From: Sporodiniella umbellata | Lineage: Eukaryota > Mucoromycota > Mucoromycetes > Mucorales > Rhizopodaceae | DNA length: 64,000 nucleotides | Direction: 5' to 3' | Assembly: GCA_025677835.1 (NCBI GenBank) | Contig: JAIXMR010000101.1 | Location: forward strand, 1-64,000 | Shown: in pieces, positions 12,596 through 25,632 of the stretch | How the letters are laid out: every line of letters starts with the position of its first letter | Position numbering within the stretch: position 1 is the first letter of the stretch | The notes under the pieces: model-generated | Databases searched by the model: none | What the model saw: the letters and a program-made list of their open reading frames with translations, nothing else | What the model was told of the DNA's origin: nothing | Program-made: the position numbers and the translations under genes

Positions 12596-15197
12596 ATGTC
12601 ATTCAAATCCATTGATGAGCTCGACGATTTAAGATTTACCAAAAGAGATGATGAATCTGTTAACTCCAATACCAGTTCCGTCTTTAGTACCTCGAGTAGA
12701 TTAAGTAAAATACCTAATGCAGTCAAATCCTCAGTACGACAGCTTTTCAGTCGAGACTCTTCTTTACGCATCAAAAAATCGTTCTTTCGCAAAGCAGAGG
12801 CTACAAGACAGGTGGAGTGGACAGAGGTAGGTTTTGTTTTTGTTTTGTTTTTTGGGATTTCTTTTTTATTTATTTTTGGGATTTTTTATTTTCAGGATAT
12901 GAAGACTGCGGGAGCACCAATGTTACATCAATTAGCCCATAAAGAGATGACAGATTTGTTTTTGTTTAAAGGACTGATTACTACAACTTTGACTACGCTA
13001 CATACTCGCTTAACACAAGAATGCGACCGTACACTAGCAACTGTCTTATCCGAAGTGAATCATGAATATAGGCAATTTCCTCGTGAACAGTTATCTAATA
13101 TTGTTCTAGAGCTATTCAAAATGTCAGAAATGGTACGATGGGAAGAGGAGGATATCCTCAAAAGACAAGTGAAGCACGATATACAGATAATTGAAAGACT
13201 CATACAACAGGAACACCTTGATGAAACTATAGTTACGGTTGCCAAAGAGATTGTAAGAAACCTCGCCGCAACAGGTCGTGTTACTCATTCATTTAGATCA
13301 ACCAAATCAAACAAGTGATGAACCAATGTATATGTCAGTATTACAAAGTAGCAGAGAGCGCCATGGTCATTCCTTGCAGGGGATATAGAATTGAGGGCAA
13401 AAACAACTACAATTTAGCTGTGAGTCAGACATCGCCCATGGCAAGGTCCGACCAGGTAGAACACATGGACAAGGACGCTTATTGGTACCGGCAATATTTT
13501 ATGGGGAACACAGATGCCTGTCACTTTTTTGGCTATCAACAACAAAATCCTTTGTTAATTTCAGCCACAGTAGAATATATAGACAGCAAAAAGCAGTACA
13601 GAGTTATATACAGAAGTAAAGAGGTAGCCTTAAGCTCTTTCAGAGAACTTTCAAAAAAAAAAAAAGAAGAAAACAGGCTGTTTAACAACCTAATATTAAA
13701 TAGAATCCAGATCAAAGAAAAATAATTCCCGACACATTTTTACTAAATGCTCCCTCCTCTACTTGTGTTACCCTAAGCGATATACCCAATACAACGTGGA
13801 AGACAATCATGGAAACCATTTTCGATACTCCTTTTCACTTACTTAGGAAAATGACAACAGAACAAATGATGTCAAGCGGGTTGGATCAAAGCGTATTGAA
13901 GCTGGATGAATATTGTGTAAGGTGTGTGGTGTGAAGGGGCTATGATCGGTATTAATGACATTTGTAGTTACACGACAGATACAAATTTGGTGTTTTGTTA
14001 GTTAAAGAGGGTCAAACAAAAGAGGAAGAATGGTTTGCAAACCAACACGACTCTCCATCTTTTGTGCGCTTTTTAGACGTCATTGGCCGACGCGTTGAAC
14101 TGAAAGGATATACTGGCTGGTCTGCTGGATTGGACCGAAAAGGTAGGATGTTTAGGCTCCCTTATTGTTGTACTGAAATGTATACATAGGTGATGACTCT
14201 GGAGAATATATCTATACAAACACATGGAATGGCCATGTGCTTGCATATCATGTATCTTCTCTGATACCTTCCAAGCCAGGTGATAAACAGCAGGTGCAAA
14301 GAAAAAGGCATATTGGCAACGGTAATCTATCTCCTTAAAGAGTAGCAACAAGCAGCTTCTGATAGCCTATTTTCTGTTTAGATATTGTGTGTATTATTTT
14401 TGTTGAGGGGAACCAACCTTTCAATCCAACGGCTATCAAGTCACAATTTTTGCACGTATTTATTGTCGTTCGCCAAGAGGAGCAGGCTGGGAAGACTATA
14501 TGGAGAGTGGAGGTGGTTAGTATAGAGGATGTACCTCCCTTTGGGCCTCCTTTACCTGATATTTTTGAAAATGAACAGGACCTTTCTGAGTTCATACTAT
14601 CAAAATGTAAGACTCTGTCCCCTCTTTGAAAAAAAAAAAAAAGAAATGGACAAACTAACCCTTTAATTGTTTCTAAAGTGGTTAATGCCGAGTATGCGGC
14701 ATTAAAATCGCCAAAGTTTTCAGTTCCAATGGCCCGAGCAAGAGAAAATCTGTTCCTAAATAGTGTGGAAAAAGGATGGAAGTTGATAGAAGATCTCGAC
14801 AAATCAGCTATATCAGATACTAGTAGCATAACAAGCAGTAACAGTAGCTACAACAGTCTAAATACCAAGAAAAAGTCACATACAAAAACATCATCAAACA
14901 GCTCTTCTATCAACGTAAAAAACATACTGGCAGAGACATGCGTTCCCTCACCTTCGCCATCCAATACGTTGCTATCTGAAAAAACCGACCAGAAAAAGGG
15001 TAAGTTACCCACCTCTCTGTTTCTCTTATTATTTATGTAAGATGGCTAAAAGTACAGATATGTTGCACTTAGGAAAGAAAAAAGGTCCTCTCGAGGGTGA
15101 TTTGAACAGTGTTCCTCAATCTCAAACTCTTAAACAGAGACTGCTTACCTCTATTCCTGGACTAAAAAAGAGTAACGCAAAGCAGCATACAACATAA
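12596..15197 (+). CDS. Rap/Ran-GAP domain protein
   Basis: Putative GTPase-activating protein for a Ras-superfamily GTPase of the Rap/Rheb type. Nine exons (12596..12826, 12896..13314, 13380..13623, 13704..13916, 13968..14142, 14190..14321, 14382..14606, 14679..14999, 15073..15197) give 694 residues. The N-terminal 215 residues are helical. Then come the RapGAP dimerisation block (DAYWYRQYFMGNTDACHFFG) and the catalytic domain: YKFGVLLVKEGQTKEEEW, VIGRRVELKGYTGWSAGLD and KRHIGNDIVCIIFVEG. The Asn of HIGND, about residue 471, is the catalytic Asn thumb of this family, so the enzyme looks active. The tail is Ser/Asn/Lys-rich. The intron at 12827-12895 is 69 nt without a stop, so a simple ORF caller would read through it. 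Target GTPase unknown. Confidence 0.88.
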
Positions 15198-15384
15198 GAC
15201 AAAACGACAGCTGCAAGAATATAAATAAATAAAAAGATTTGGATAAGAGCGATGCTTTTCTACTCAACTTTTTTGCAATATTTGTATATCCGAAGCATGA
15301 TTATCTATTCATTTACTTATAAAGATGTACTCTTTTGTTTCTTTTTTCTTGAAAAAAAAGTAGTGTGCTTTGTAAAACCCTTTG

Positions 15385-16100
15385 ATGAGCCGTCGCAATA
15401 AACTTAGTGTCTCATTTATGGTAGAAAATTCTGAAGATACCGTTGTAGCAATGTCTGAATATGCCATTCAAGAAGATACTTCTAGAGTTAAATTTGAAGA
15501 GCTTTATGTCGAGTACAAGAAGTCTTCGAATCTGAATTGTAAAAGCGTCCTGAAAAACGATTCGCAGCACAACGATCTCATAAATATATTAAAAAACAAA
15601 GAAAAAGTCAACGACAAATGTTTTTTGTATGGAGTAAAAAAAGAGTACTCATACGACGGCTCTACTCTGTATTTCTGTGGTAAGATAGTTGTAAAGAGTG
15701 AAGACTTATACAACATCATCCTTGCTACTCATAAAAACTACGGGCACTCGGGTAGAGACATAACCACCAGAGTCGTAAAGTCACAGATTGTAGCTAAAAA
15801 TAAAATACTAACGTCTTCTAGCTGCACAAAATCTATGCCAATATACCTATCAGACTGATTAATGGTTTTATAGAAAATTGTCCCACCTGCAACAAAAAAA
15901 AAGGCAAAGTGCAGAGAGCCTCACTGGATGCTTCATATTGTGTCGCTCTACCAAACAAACCGGTCTTAGACAGGTCACTTAATGATTTAAAACTTCTTTT
16001 ACCGAAACCACTGAAGAACGATGTCAGTTGCTTGCCTTTTCAATTTGACTATTACAGCGCATTAACTTTCGAAAAGCCTTCTTTTCTTCTTGACAGATAA
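15385..16100 (+). CDS. Integrase-type H2C2 zinc-binding domain protein, no catalytic core
   Basis: Two exons, 15385..15789 and 15822..16100, are joined by a 32-nt intron that still contains a perfect TACTAAC branch site and a TAG acceptor. The product is 227 residues. Residues about 110-175 match the HHCC zinc-binding domain that precedes retroviral/gypsy-type integrase cores: ILATHKNYGHSGRD gives His-x4-His, a helix follows, and LINGFIENCPTCNKKKGK gives Cys-x2-Cys. The downstream 60 residues show no DDE catalytic core, and no reverse transcriptase, protease or LTR was seen nearby. The spliced, intact frame suggests either a domesticated element-derived gene or a remnant. Function is not assigned. 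Confidence 0.7.
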
Positions 16101-18305
16101 ACGTCAAGTTTAAAATAAAACAGTATAGTCCTTTTGAAATTTCCCCTTTTTTTACAGAAAGTAATATCTAATAGTAGGAAGCCCTATTTCAAAATAGAGA
16201 TATTTACTTACGACTCAAAATGGCTACTTGTTTTTTTATGGGGGAAAAAAGTGCACTTATAAAGACAACGGTAGATTCTTATGCTTTAGGCTTTTAAAAA
16301 GTTATCATATTGTCTGAATATTGAAATGAACTAAAGTTTTGAGTTTCAGGACAAGATAGTGAGGTAGAAAAAACTTATCAGTATAGTTTTTAGCTGTTTG
16401 TGAGCTGCTAATTTGAGACTTGTACACTGTAAACTTTGAAGTTGGCATAAATAGATCTGAATTATTTGAATCATATGGTAACTGAGTTACTGTGATATGC
16501 CATCTGGGGCTAGTATCTAGCATCTTTTTTTTCAGCCAATAGAATTGCGCATGTTTTTGTACGCATAAAAGAAGCAGGTGAAGAAAGGTCAATATCACAG
16601 TCATCGGGGGTTACGCACATGCTTGCTACTACAAAAGGAGGGGCTTTTACAGCTTATTGTTTGTAGTCGTTTTTGACTTTATACAATAGCCAATAACAAA
16701 ATATCTTTGTACTGAGATCCATTATGTATTGTTTGTATTGTATTGGTAAATTAACTATGTATAACGCGATAATTGATAAGGTTTCTGAAAGGAAAAAACC
16801 CAGGCAAAACCGTGAAATTTTTTTTTTCCTGGACTAAAATGAAGTACGCCATTTCAATAAAATTTCCTTTCTACCACTTCAGTCCAGGTTAGTTAAAAAA
16901 TTCTGTTCACTGTCTTACTCTTCTCTTCCCAAGTTTGAGTAAGCTAGCAGAACATTAAGCATTGAGCACTTTAATAAAATAAATGATCCCTGTAAAAAAA
17001 AAAATTCTGCTCGCGAACAGCCTAAATTTGTTTCACTAAATCTTTTATTCAGCTTCTACAATGCTATTGCAATCAATTCGCAAAGCGCGTCTATTTTACT
17101 TTTTTACTATTTTAAAAAACTACGGTATTTTATAAAAAATAAAAATTAGTTTATAGACCTACGATACAAATTTTCCGACTATCGAATTTGAATAAGGCTT
17201 TTGGCTCTACTAACTCTTCCTGACAATTGATAACATGTGCTTGATTGTGGTATCAATAATTATTTTTTTGAATATCATTATCTTCACTAAAATAAAGAGT
17301 TAATTAGTTGCGTTGTTTGTAGTATATTACATACTGCAGAAACATCTCTAAATCAATAAACTTGGTGGTGAGGCCCGCGGAATCTATTAAACTAAAGCTT
17401 TTTTTTTTGAACATCTTGAGGTAGATCTACAAAAAAAATTAAGATATTAAATACCTGCGCGTTGTCACTGATATCTGGTAGCCGATCAATAATCGCGTTT
17501 TTTTTAGATCTCGTTTTTTAAATGGTGTAACTGCACTGCAGCTAGCATTTGCTTAAACCTTCTGCGCTAAGGACCCCTCTTTCAATCCAAGAGCAACAGA
17601 TTAAAGGCATCTGATCACTTTGTCATGAAAAGTTATCAAAACACCCATTATAAACTCCTTCGAAAACTCTGGTAAAAAAAAAAAGGAAATAAAAACGACA
17701 GCTCAAAAATTTCGACTTGAAACAAAGCAAAGGATACATAATAAAGTGTCAGAATATTAGGAAACTGTTAAATTATAAAATATATATATCAGTTGATTTC
17801 ATAAGAGAGTAAGTAGCAAATTGGTAATGTTAAATCTTCTGATACAATTATAACAGCTATAAACTAATCAAGATTCTTTCAAATCCACATGCTTAGCGTT
17901 TTGATATCAGTAACAGCAACCGTTTCTTTTTTTTTATTGTAACTCTGTTATTTCTAAATAGCCTCTCAAGATTTTTTATGATTAAAGCTGATTGTAAAGT
18001 TGTGTAATTTTTAAATTTCACTACACTTAAAATAACATTCTAAACAAAACTATGAGACAAAAGGCCTACTTGGACTGACTTAGGATTTAATCAGGATATA
18101 CTTATTAGTATTGTATAGGGTCTCATTTAGTGCTTTAACTAATAAAACTAGACAATCGTATTTACATTTATAATAACTATAAAACGTCAGTATAAAAAGT
18201 TGCTTTGACTTATTTTTTCCGAAGACACAATGTTATTATATGCTAAATCAATTATAATACGGCTTTGATGATTTTATGTATATACTAAAGACACTGTATT
18301 TTTAT
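16101..18305. other. Non-coding interval (2.2 kb)
   Basis: Very AT-rich, with no coding region I trust; a 99-codon open frame on the minus strand at 16305-16604 has no partner or motif. An interrupted inverted repeat with 8-bp arms CCTGGACT / AGTCCAGG lies at 16828-16835 and 16881-16888. Nothing else recognised. Confidence 0.55.
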
Positions 18306-20028
18306 TTACATTTTTTTTACATTTTTAGCGTCTTTATGCTCTATTGCTTGGTTTCTATCTATTTTTACGTTTTCTAAAAACCTTGGAACGGCTTCCAATA
18401 TGTAGTTGTAGTCTGTTATGTCATGCTTGTCCATAATGTTCATAATAAAGAAATTTTGAAGCTCAGCAGGTGTCACGGTCAGATCGGGAATCAGTTCCGT
18501 AAATTTTTCTGCCAAACCGTATTGTGATTTGGTAGGAGCATCGTCGGTCAAAAATCTTAAGCACATATGAAGGATCTGGTTTTTGTCAGCATAACCAAGC
18601 TCCATTTTAACATCAATACGACCTGGACGTAAGAGGGCTGGCTGAAGGAGGTTGATGTCGTTACATGTCATAAATACCATGGAACCTTCTTGAGCAGTAA
18701 CACCATCTAAGGCATTCAAAAGGCCGCTCATAGTCATTTTGGAGCTTTCATTATCTTTGTCCGAAGAGGGGTCTTTAATGGTGCAGTGATCGATATCTTC
18801 CATAACTAAAATGCTGTTACGAGGTATTTCATTGATCAAAATACTGAGATTCTCATCGTTCATAGCCCCAGAAAGACTGATGATGGCTACATTCATATTA
18901 ACTTTGCTAGCAACGGACTGGACTAGAGAAGTTTTCCCTGTACCAGGGGGCCCAAAGAGAAGATACCCGCGTCGGTAAGGTATACCTCGGTTTGCGTACC
19001 AGGATTCGCGTTGACGAAACCTTTGGATGTCCTTAAGTATTAGTTCTTTTTGACCTTCTTTAAGAACTACTGAATCAAAAGGGCGAAGCTCTTTAGACCC
19101 AACAGAGGTCCATTCATAACCATCATAGCGAGTGGGCATACATTTATGTATAGTCAACTAGAAATAAATTAGTTTTGTATTAATTCATCCCTGCTTTTTT
19201 GCCTTTTTTTTTTTTGTATTACCTTTCCATTACGTTTATCGTGATAGTCGTCAACCCATTCTTGAATAATACCGCGAAGTTTTTCCAGCTTTGTACCTCG
19301 CATAGTAACGTTGATACATGGATTAGCACTCATAGCCACAAAAAGCTCTTTTAAATCGTTTGTATAGAAATCGTTTTGCTTGTTTGTACCGCCACTTTTC
19401 ATTCGAGTTACCCAAAGTTTATGTCCTTTGTAGAATATTTCGTGTTCAACCTCATCCACTAATAAATAGCTTAGTTAGATACTTCCAAACAAACGTATAA
19501 CACCTTCTAGTCCCTACCCACCCCCTCTCTCATTTTTTCTTTTGAAAAAACTTACATGGATAAAGTGTCAGTTTGGGAGAAGGAGCGTGTGCCTCCAGAT
19601 CAGCATCTTTTGGAGAAACACATCGACCTTCTACAGTACGCAGGTTGCGTAAACCGGCAGTCTTGAGTGAAACAAATTCTTGAACAGCGTCGTAGCCATT
19701 TTCTTTCTGACTTATTTGTATAGAAATGTACATACTCTCAGTAATTTTGTAGTACATCCAATGAAAGAATCGAGTGAATTGATGGCCAAAAAGAGCTATC
19801 TAAATTTAAGAATACGAACACAAAGCATGTGTCAAATGAAGACTTACGAGCAAGATAAACGATAAAACCCAAGAATACAACATCACTACCAAAATAACGA
19901 CCCAAGAGCTTCATTGCTCTTTCGCCAAGTATATTGTTCCAAAAAGCTTCATCTGAGCCCTTTTCCAGTAAGCCCAACACTGTTTCAAAGTATCCGGCTC
20001 CGGCTTCAGGGAAAGTTGTAAAATTCAT
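18306..20028 (-). CDS. BCS1: BCS1-like mitochondrial AAA ATPase
   Basis: Bcs1 proteins sit in the mitochondrial inner membrane and translocate the folded Rieske protein into complex III. Four exons (20028..19848, 19795..19556, 19458..19223, 19157..18306) give 502 residues, somewhat longer than yeast Bcs1. The N terminus has a short hydrophobic segment (VVFLGFIVYLA) followed by the Bcs1-specific domain, with blocks such as HKLWVTRM and KCMPTRYDGYEWTSVG. The AAA module is complete: Walker A GPPGTGKT at about residues 288-295, Walker B ILVMEDID at about 335-342, and LLRPGRIDVKMELGY with the arginine finger. The acceptor at 19796 was chosen to keep PLFGHQFTRFFHWMYY in frame. Several fungi carry more than one BCS1-like gene, so orthology to the Rieske chaperone is not certain. 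Confidence 0.85.
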
Positions 20029-21992
20029 GATGTAAATATATTAATCAAAATATATATCTAAACTAAAAGGGCACATTCACTCAATTTTTTTTGGCAGCTT
20101 TTATACTTTGATTCACAAGCCGCAGCAAAGTGGTGCTTCTATCAGTCACAGCCACATCAAGAAGGAAAAAAGGAAGGGAGAGGCGCAGCTTTGAGAACCA
20201 TTTCGGGAGCATCCGTAGGATGTACAAATCAAATATCAATTCTTACCCACAGTACGACCGTTTTTAAAAAGGCTTTTACAAACGATTTTTTATTGGTCTT
20301 TCTAAGCAAAATAAAGACAGAGAACGTCAAAAAGCGTTAGTTGTTTACAATGTTAATGGTAAACGAAAGAATCTTATTATAGTCGAAATTTTTCTTTTTA
20401 TAGTCTCATACTCCGCACATCTACATAAACTATTAAAGCAGAACAACAGTAGTGTAACATAACAGTATGCTCATCTTGAGAATATTTTATATTACATGTT
20501 TTGATTTGAAACCGAATTCAACAAACTGCTTTCTTTGAGCAACTGGCTAAGAAATACATAAACTTTCCATGCTTTTTTAAGAGTGTTTGGCTGTACTGAG
20601 AAACAATTGTAGGTCATATGTTAGACAAAATGTAGACACCATTATCGCTTAAATAATTGTATCTGTTTTGCGTTTAAGCTTAATTTTGAAATTTCGATCG
20701 GATCAATAAAAATTTCCGGGATTTTTCACAATATAGCCTTTAGTGCTTAATTCTCTAATCAATCTTATTAAACAAACCACTGAGGAATAACGGAGCCGAG
20801 GAGTCTAGAAGATTTTTCTTGGGGAAAAAACTGTACGTAAAGTTCAGCCATTTTGCCTTTAAATTATAATCCAGTGTGAGTCTAGTGAGTAAAGTGTGTC
20901 TTTGAATTACGTAACTACTTTATTTTAAGTAAGGTAAGAGATATATATAGGAAATTGCTAAATATTAGAGAGCTTGTTCTTTTTGTATGAGTTACATACA
21001 ACTAGTGTACTCGCAAAAGCCAATAAGTAAAAAGGTAATCATATCTGTCAGTGCAGGAAGGTCTATTCTGTATTCGAAAATAAATTAAAAGGCTTGCCAC
21101 ATAATTGCGTCACATAGGCAAATGTTAAAGTAAAAGCGAAAATGTTTATATGGTCAGTTTTTGCACCTAGCCTTGTTTATACATACAGAAAAAAGTGAAT
21201 ACAGTTACATTGTACGCTATTGTTTTTTTCTTTAGTATAATCTTTCTAAATAAGAACATAAAAGCGATGGAAAACAGATAAAAAAATAATAAAGGCAGCC
21301 ATCAATTCTTAGCTACTATTCCAACGTATATTGTGTCTGTTTATTTTATTTTTCTTTCTAAAATGCTGTAATCAGAACAATAATAACTCTGAAACAAGAC
21401 TTAATTACTTTAAGGATAAACTAAAATTGGAAATATAGCTGTCTAGACTATTGATACATTGTTTGAAAAACGATATGAAAAGCAAAAAAATAAATAAATA
21501 AAAAACCAGTTTTCAACCTTGTTTTAGTATATAAATTTGCAAGAGACCGAAAGACAGACAAGGTCGTTAGATAAAGCATTGCGTACCTTACTAAGTTTTA
21601 AAATTGCAATAAATAGAGGCTACTGTTGGCTAACAATCCCATTTAAAAATTGATTGGACCATACAATATAAAGGCAGCGTCTCTCCATTTTAAACAAGCG
21701 CTACTGTGATAATGTCCTCTCAAAACGTCATAAAATTAAACTAGCATTCCCAGTCTTTGCCTTTTTCGTATATCCATGGATAAGTGTTTACAAAAAAAGT
21801 TTTTAAAGTATGCTATATACGCACTCATCCCATAAAACTTAATGAATACTGTCTGAAGCACTTTTTTTTTTTTTAAAAAAAACCTATCTAAAGTTTATAT
21901 AAACAACATTTTTCGTAATTGATCAGTGGCATTGAGCTCTAACAAGACACACATTGTTCAAACAGTACTGTGTAAACTCTTTCAATATCCGT
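20029..21992. other. Non-coding interval (2.0 kb)
   Basis: AT-rich spacer upstream of the BCS1-like gene and downstream of the GH3 gene. It contains a T13A8 block at about 21862-21882. I see no gene or RNA in it. Confidence 0.55.
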
Positions 21993-24402
21993 TTACAAAA
22001 CAAAACTGACAGCTTTTTTGATGTTTCTACTAGATGGACCTAGATGAAGTAAAAATTCTCCAGAGGGTACAACCCAGGAGGCTGTTTTAGTATCCCAGAT
22101 ACTAAGTTCAGTAGATCCCAGTGTAAAGCTCACAGTTTCAGACCCTTCTTTTTTTACAAAGATCTTTTCAAAGCCTCGAAGAAGTTTAGGTGGCTCTCCA
22201 GCACTAGCAGGAAAAGAAAGGTAAGCTTGAACGATTTCGTTGCCATCCATAGAACCACTGTTTCGAACGTCAATAGAAACATCAAGCCTTAAGGATTTTT
22301 CTGTATTCTCTATATTGGCGTTAAGATTTTCGTATTCAAAGGTTGTATAGGACAGCCCATATCCAAAGGGAAATAAAGGTTCAATTTTTTTCTGATCAAA
22401 CCACTTGTAACCTACTAGAAGTTTCTCAGTGTAAGTGACGTTTTTTTCAGGAGAGGGTTTGCTGCTATAGTCGGATCTTTTCTTGGCAATTGTGTATGGA
22501 AGGCGAGCAGACGGATTTACTCTTCCAGTTATTATATCAGCCAAGGAGTTTCCGGATTCTTGTCCTGGTAATCCTGGCCAAACAATGGCTTTGACGTTAG
22601 GGTGATTGACCCAAGGCATAGTAACGGGGCCAACAGAGTGAATAACAACCACTGTATTGTTGTTAGCATCAGCAACAGCACGAATCTATAAACAAGTGTT
22701 ATGTTAAAAAAAAAAGCTTGTATGTATGCTAACCACAACGAAAAAAATCAATTACCAGGTTATCGCCGTTATTCCATAAAGATATATTTTTGCGATCACC
22801 AATATTGCCATCCACTGTGAGATATTCTTCACCAGAATCAGAGTTAGCAAACACAAATGCAACATCTGCCCCACTAGCGGCTTTGGCAGCACCCTTAGTG
22901 TCCCAATTGTTTAGGTGTTTTTTGTAAGTAGACTTCTTCCCAAATACATTCTCGAGACCTGCGATGGGCTATATAAAAAATTATGTTAAATCATGACAGA
23001 AAATTCAAACGTACGTCAACAAGATAAGGAAAGGAAGCGGTACCAGACCCCCAGCCCATAGCCAAAGTGCCATTATCACAGGATTGATCCTCGCAGCGAT
23101 TTAAACCACTAAATTGTTGTTTTAAATAAAAGAAGCATGTAAAATCTTATTTTTTTTCCGATTACTTGGGGTCAACTTCACCATCACTTCCAATATAGGC
23201 AATCTTCTTAGCAGACTGAAGAGGGAGAATTCCACTGTTTCTTAGGAGAACTGTTGAAGAAGCTCCTAACTCACGAACTAGTTTGTAGTGATCAGATTGA
23301 ACGTCAACATCGGGGGCTTTATGAATATTGAATGAGTCAAGCGATACATCTGGGAAATCTTCGTCCTGTCTGAATCGAAACCAAGTGGCAACTATACGAG
23401 TGGCCATATCGTCAATTCTTGATTCTTTGACCTTATTGCTTTTTACTGATTTTTTTAGATTATCTCCCCAATATTTCTGTTGAGTACCATCATATATATT
23501 GCCTAATCAACCAAGATTGTTAAAAGTTTTGCTAGAAACTAATTAAAGTAATCAAGTACTCTACCAGGCATACTCATATCTAAACCGTTATTGGCAGATG
23601 AGGATGTCGAATGAGTGGCAAACCAATCAGACTGAACAAAACCTTTGAACCCGAGCTCTTTTTTCAGAACAGTGTTCAAAGTATAATCGTTTTCGCATGC
23701 GTATGTACCATTGATTCTGTTGTAGCTACACATAATAGAACCGACACCAGCTTCGACCGATCGAGCAAATGGCCAAAGATATACTTCATGTAGTGTTCTA
23801 TCATCAACGTCAGACGACGACTGACCTCTGTTGAGTTCTTGATCATTGAGTATAAAATGTTTGGCAGTGGCAATAACACCTTGGCTTTGAATGCCTTTAA
23901 TAGTCTCAGCAGAAGCAACCCCAGTCAAAAAAGGATCTTCTCCAGAAGATTCCCAGCCTCGGCCTCCTTCAGGAGATCTCATAAAATTCATTGCAGGTCC
24001 AAGATGAATGTTGATGCCCTTCCCTCTAAACTCTTTTCCCATATACTCTCCACGCTTGTAAATCGCTTTTTTGTCAAAGGATGCTGCGGCGTTGATGCCG
24101 GCGACTCCTGCAGTAACACCATCAGATAAGCGAATACCTAACGGTGAATCTTGTAAACAAAGAGAAGGAAACTTAGGTTCTGTAAGAGCAGGTGTGTTGC
24201 CAATGCATTTTCCTGCTTTCCATCCTGATCCTGTAGAAAGGTTGATTTTTTGATCCAAATTCATCTGTTTAACCAGCTGTTTGGCTTTAATATAAGCATC
24301 GTCCCAAGATAGTAGTTCAATATCTGCTTTCACCGCTCGAGAACAAATGCTTAAAGTTATACAAATTGCAGCAAAAAGCCTGAAAAAGATGTATCTGATC
24401 AT
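21993..24402 (-). CDS. Secreted GH3 beta-glucosidase
   Basis: Glycoside hydrolase family 3 enzyme that releases terminal beta-D-glucose from oligosaccharides such as cellobiose. Five exons (24402..23565, 23502..23166, 23108..23015, 22968..22756, 22685..21993) give 724 residues. A signal peptide is clear: [18 protein letters not shown], then Ala-rich cleavage. The (beta/alpha)8 domain carries [38 protein letters not shown] and the nucleophile motif GFVQSDW, with Asp about residue 259. The second alpha/beta domain has [10 protein letters not shown] and [15 protein letters not shown], and a C-terminal fibronectin-III-like region follows [15 protein letters not shown]. All key blocks are intact. 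Secretion and substrate are inferred from family. The donor near 23565 is +/-1 nt. Confidence 0.92.
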
Positions 24403-25632
24403 TTTATATCTGTAGGTATAATGTGTATAATGAAACGAAAAGTATTTTAAGTGGAAAATAGAATGAAAGAGGATAAGGCTTTTTGTGTTTTAAAAACACT
24501 TCAAATAAAAGCCAGATTGCATTACTATCTTTAAAACGATTTGCGTTTGACTGCATATACACATACTTTTGAATATGCAGCGGGGTCGTAAAAATATGTA
24601 AGGTGTTAACAGACTAAAACGTTGACAACTATAGATGGGATTTCTAAAAAGTGTCCTTTGAAACAGCTTTATTAATTAGAACAAACAAACAAACAAATAG
24701 AAAGATAATGATATAGCGATCTACGAAGTATGTAAGCTCCCTTATTTGGATTTTTTTTTTAAAAAAAAGCTGTTCTTTGGGGTATTGGAGATCGTTGTTT
24801 ATGCATTTATCCACTTTTGTTTCTCAGTGCAATATTACGTTTAAAACTTTAGTCTCAATTTATGGTTTTGGTATACAAAAAGCTAAATTTGAGGGCATAT
24901 CCTGGAGATTTTCTGCAAAATACCAAGACATGACATAATGCTGGATCCCTAAGTCTTTTTTTTTTACTTTTAAAAGAATGAGCTTTTCTTATAAAAAATG
25001 GTAAAACTTTGTGTATATGTTTTATCACTCCAGAGCCTTTTTTTTTTTTTTTTTTTTAGTTTTGTACAACAGCGCACGGTCAAGCCTTCGATTTTTATCA
25101 GACTCAACTTTAGTATGACCTGATGGTTGTTTCTTGCAAAGAATCACCCTTTTCCGGGTAACGATCATTTAGCTTCAAATCGCACCCAAGATACGCTTTC
25201 AGTTTTTTTTTTTTCGTTTTGTTTTTGGTTTGCGGAATGGTGATCCTTTTTTATACTTTATTGTTTTCATGTTGTACGTATGGTTTTTTGGTTTGTTGTG
25301 TTTGATATATGTAACCTTACAGAAAAAGGTACTGTTTCAAGATTTCTGAAGCTGGTTAGCAATCAGGCTTTCGGTATTATCTATATATCTGGTGTTTGCA
25401 ATGTTATTCAGAATCAAGAGAGAAATATTTGTGAATGTGCTGAATAGGGACAGAGTTTATAAATGTTTCCTCTAATGCGGTTTAAATATACTTTGGTACG
25501 ATTGAAATGTGTCCTCTAGACTATATAGTGGCTGAAAGTTATTAAAGTACGGAAAAATATGTTTTGTTTTATAAATGTTAAAGTATTTGAGAAGGGGCAT
25601 TTGTTTTTCATCAGATGAGTGAGTTGGAAGTT
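24403..25632. other. Non-coding interval (1.2 kb)
   Basis: Spacer between the GH3 start and the chitin-synthase-like stop. It has a T10A8 block at about 24751-24768 and a T20 run near 25039-25058. No gene recognised. Confidence 0.55.

Noticed and set aside
16305..16604. 99-codon minus-strand frame downstream of the integrase-like gene
   Set aside because: No recognisable domain, begins at a non-ATG codon context and shows no splice-linked partner.
16828..16888. Inverted repeat CCTGGACT / AGTCCAGG as possible transposon end
   Set aside because: Arms of 8 bp, no target-site duplication or transposase nearby; too short to call a mobile element.
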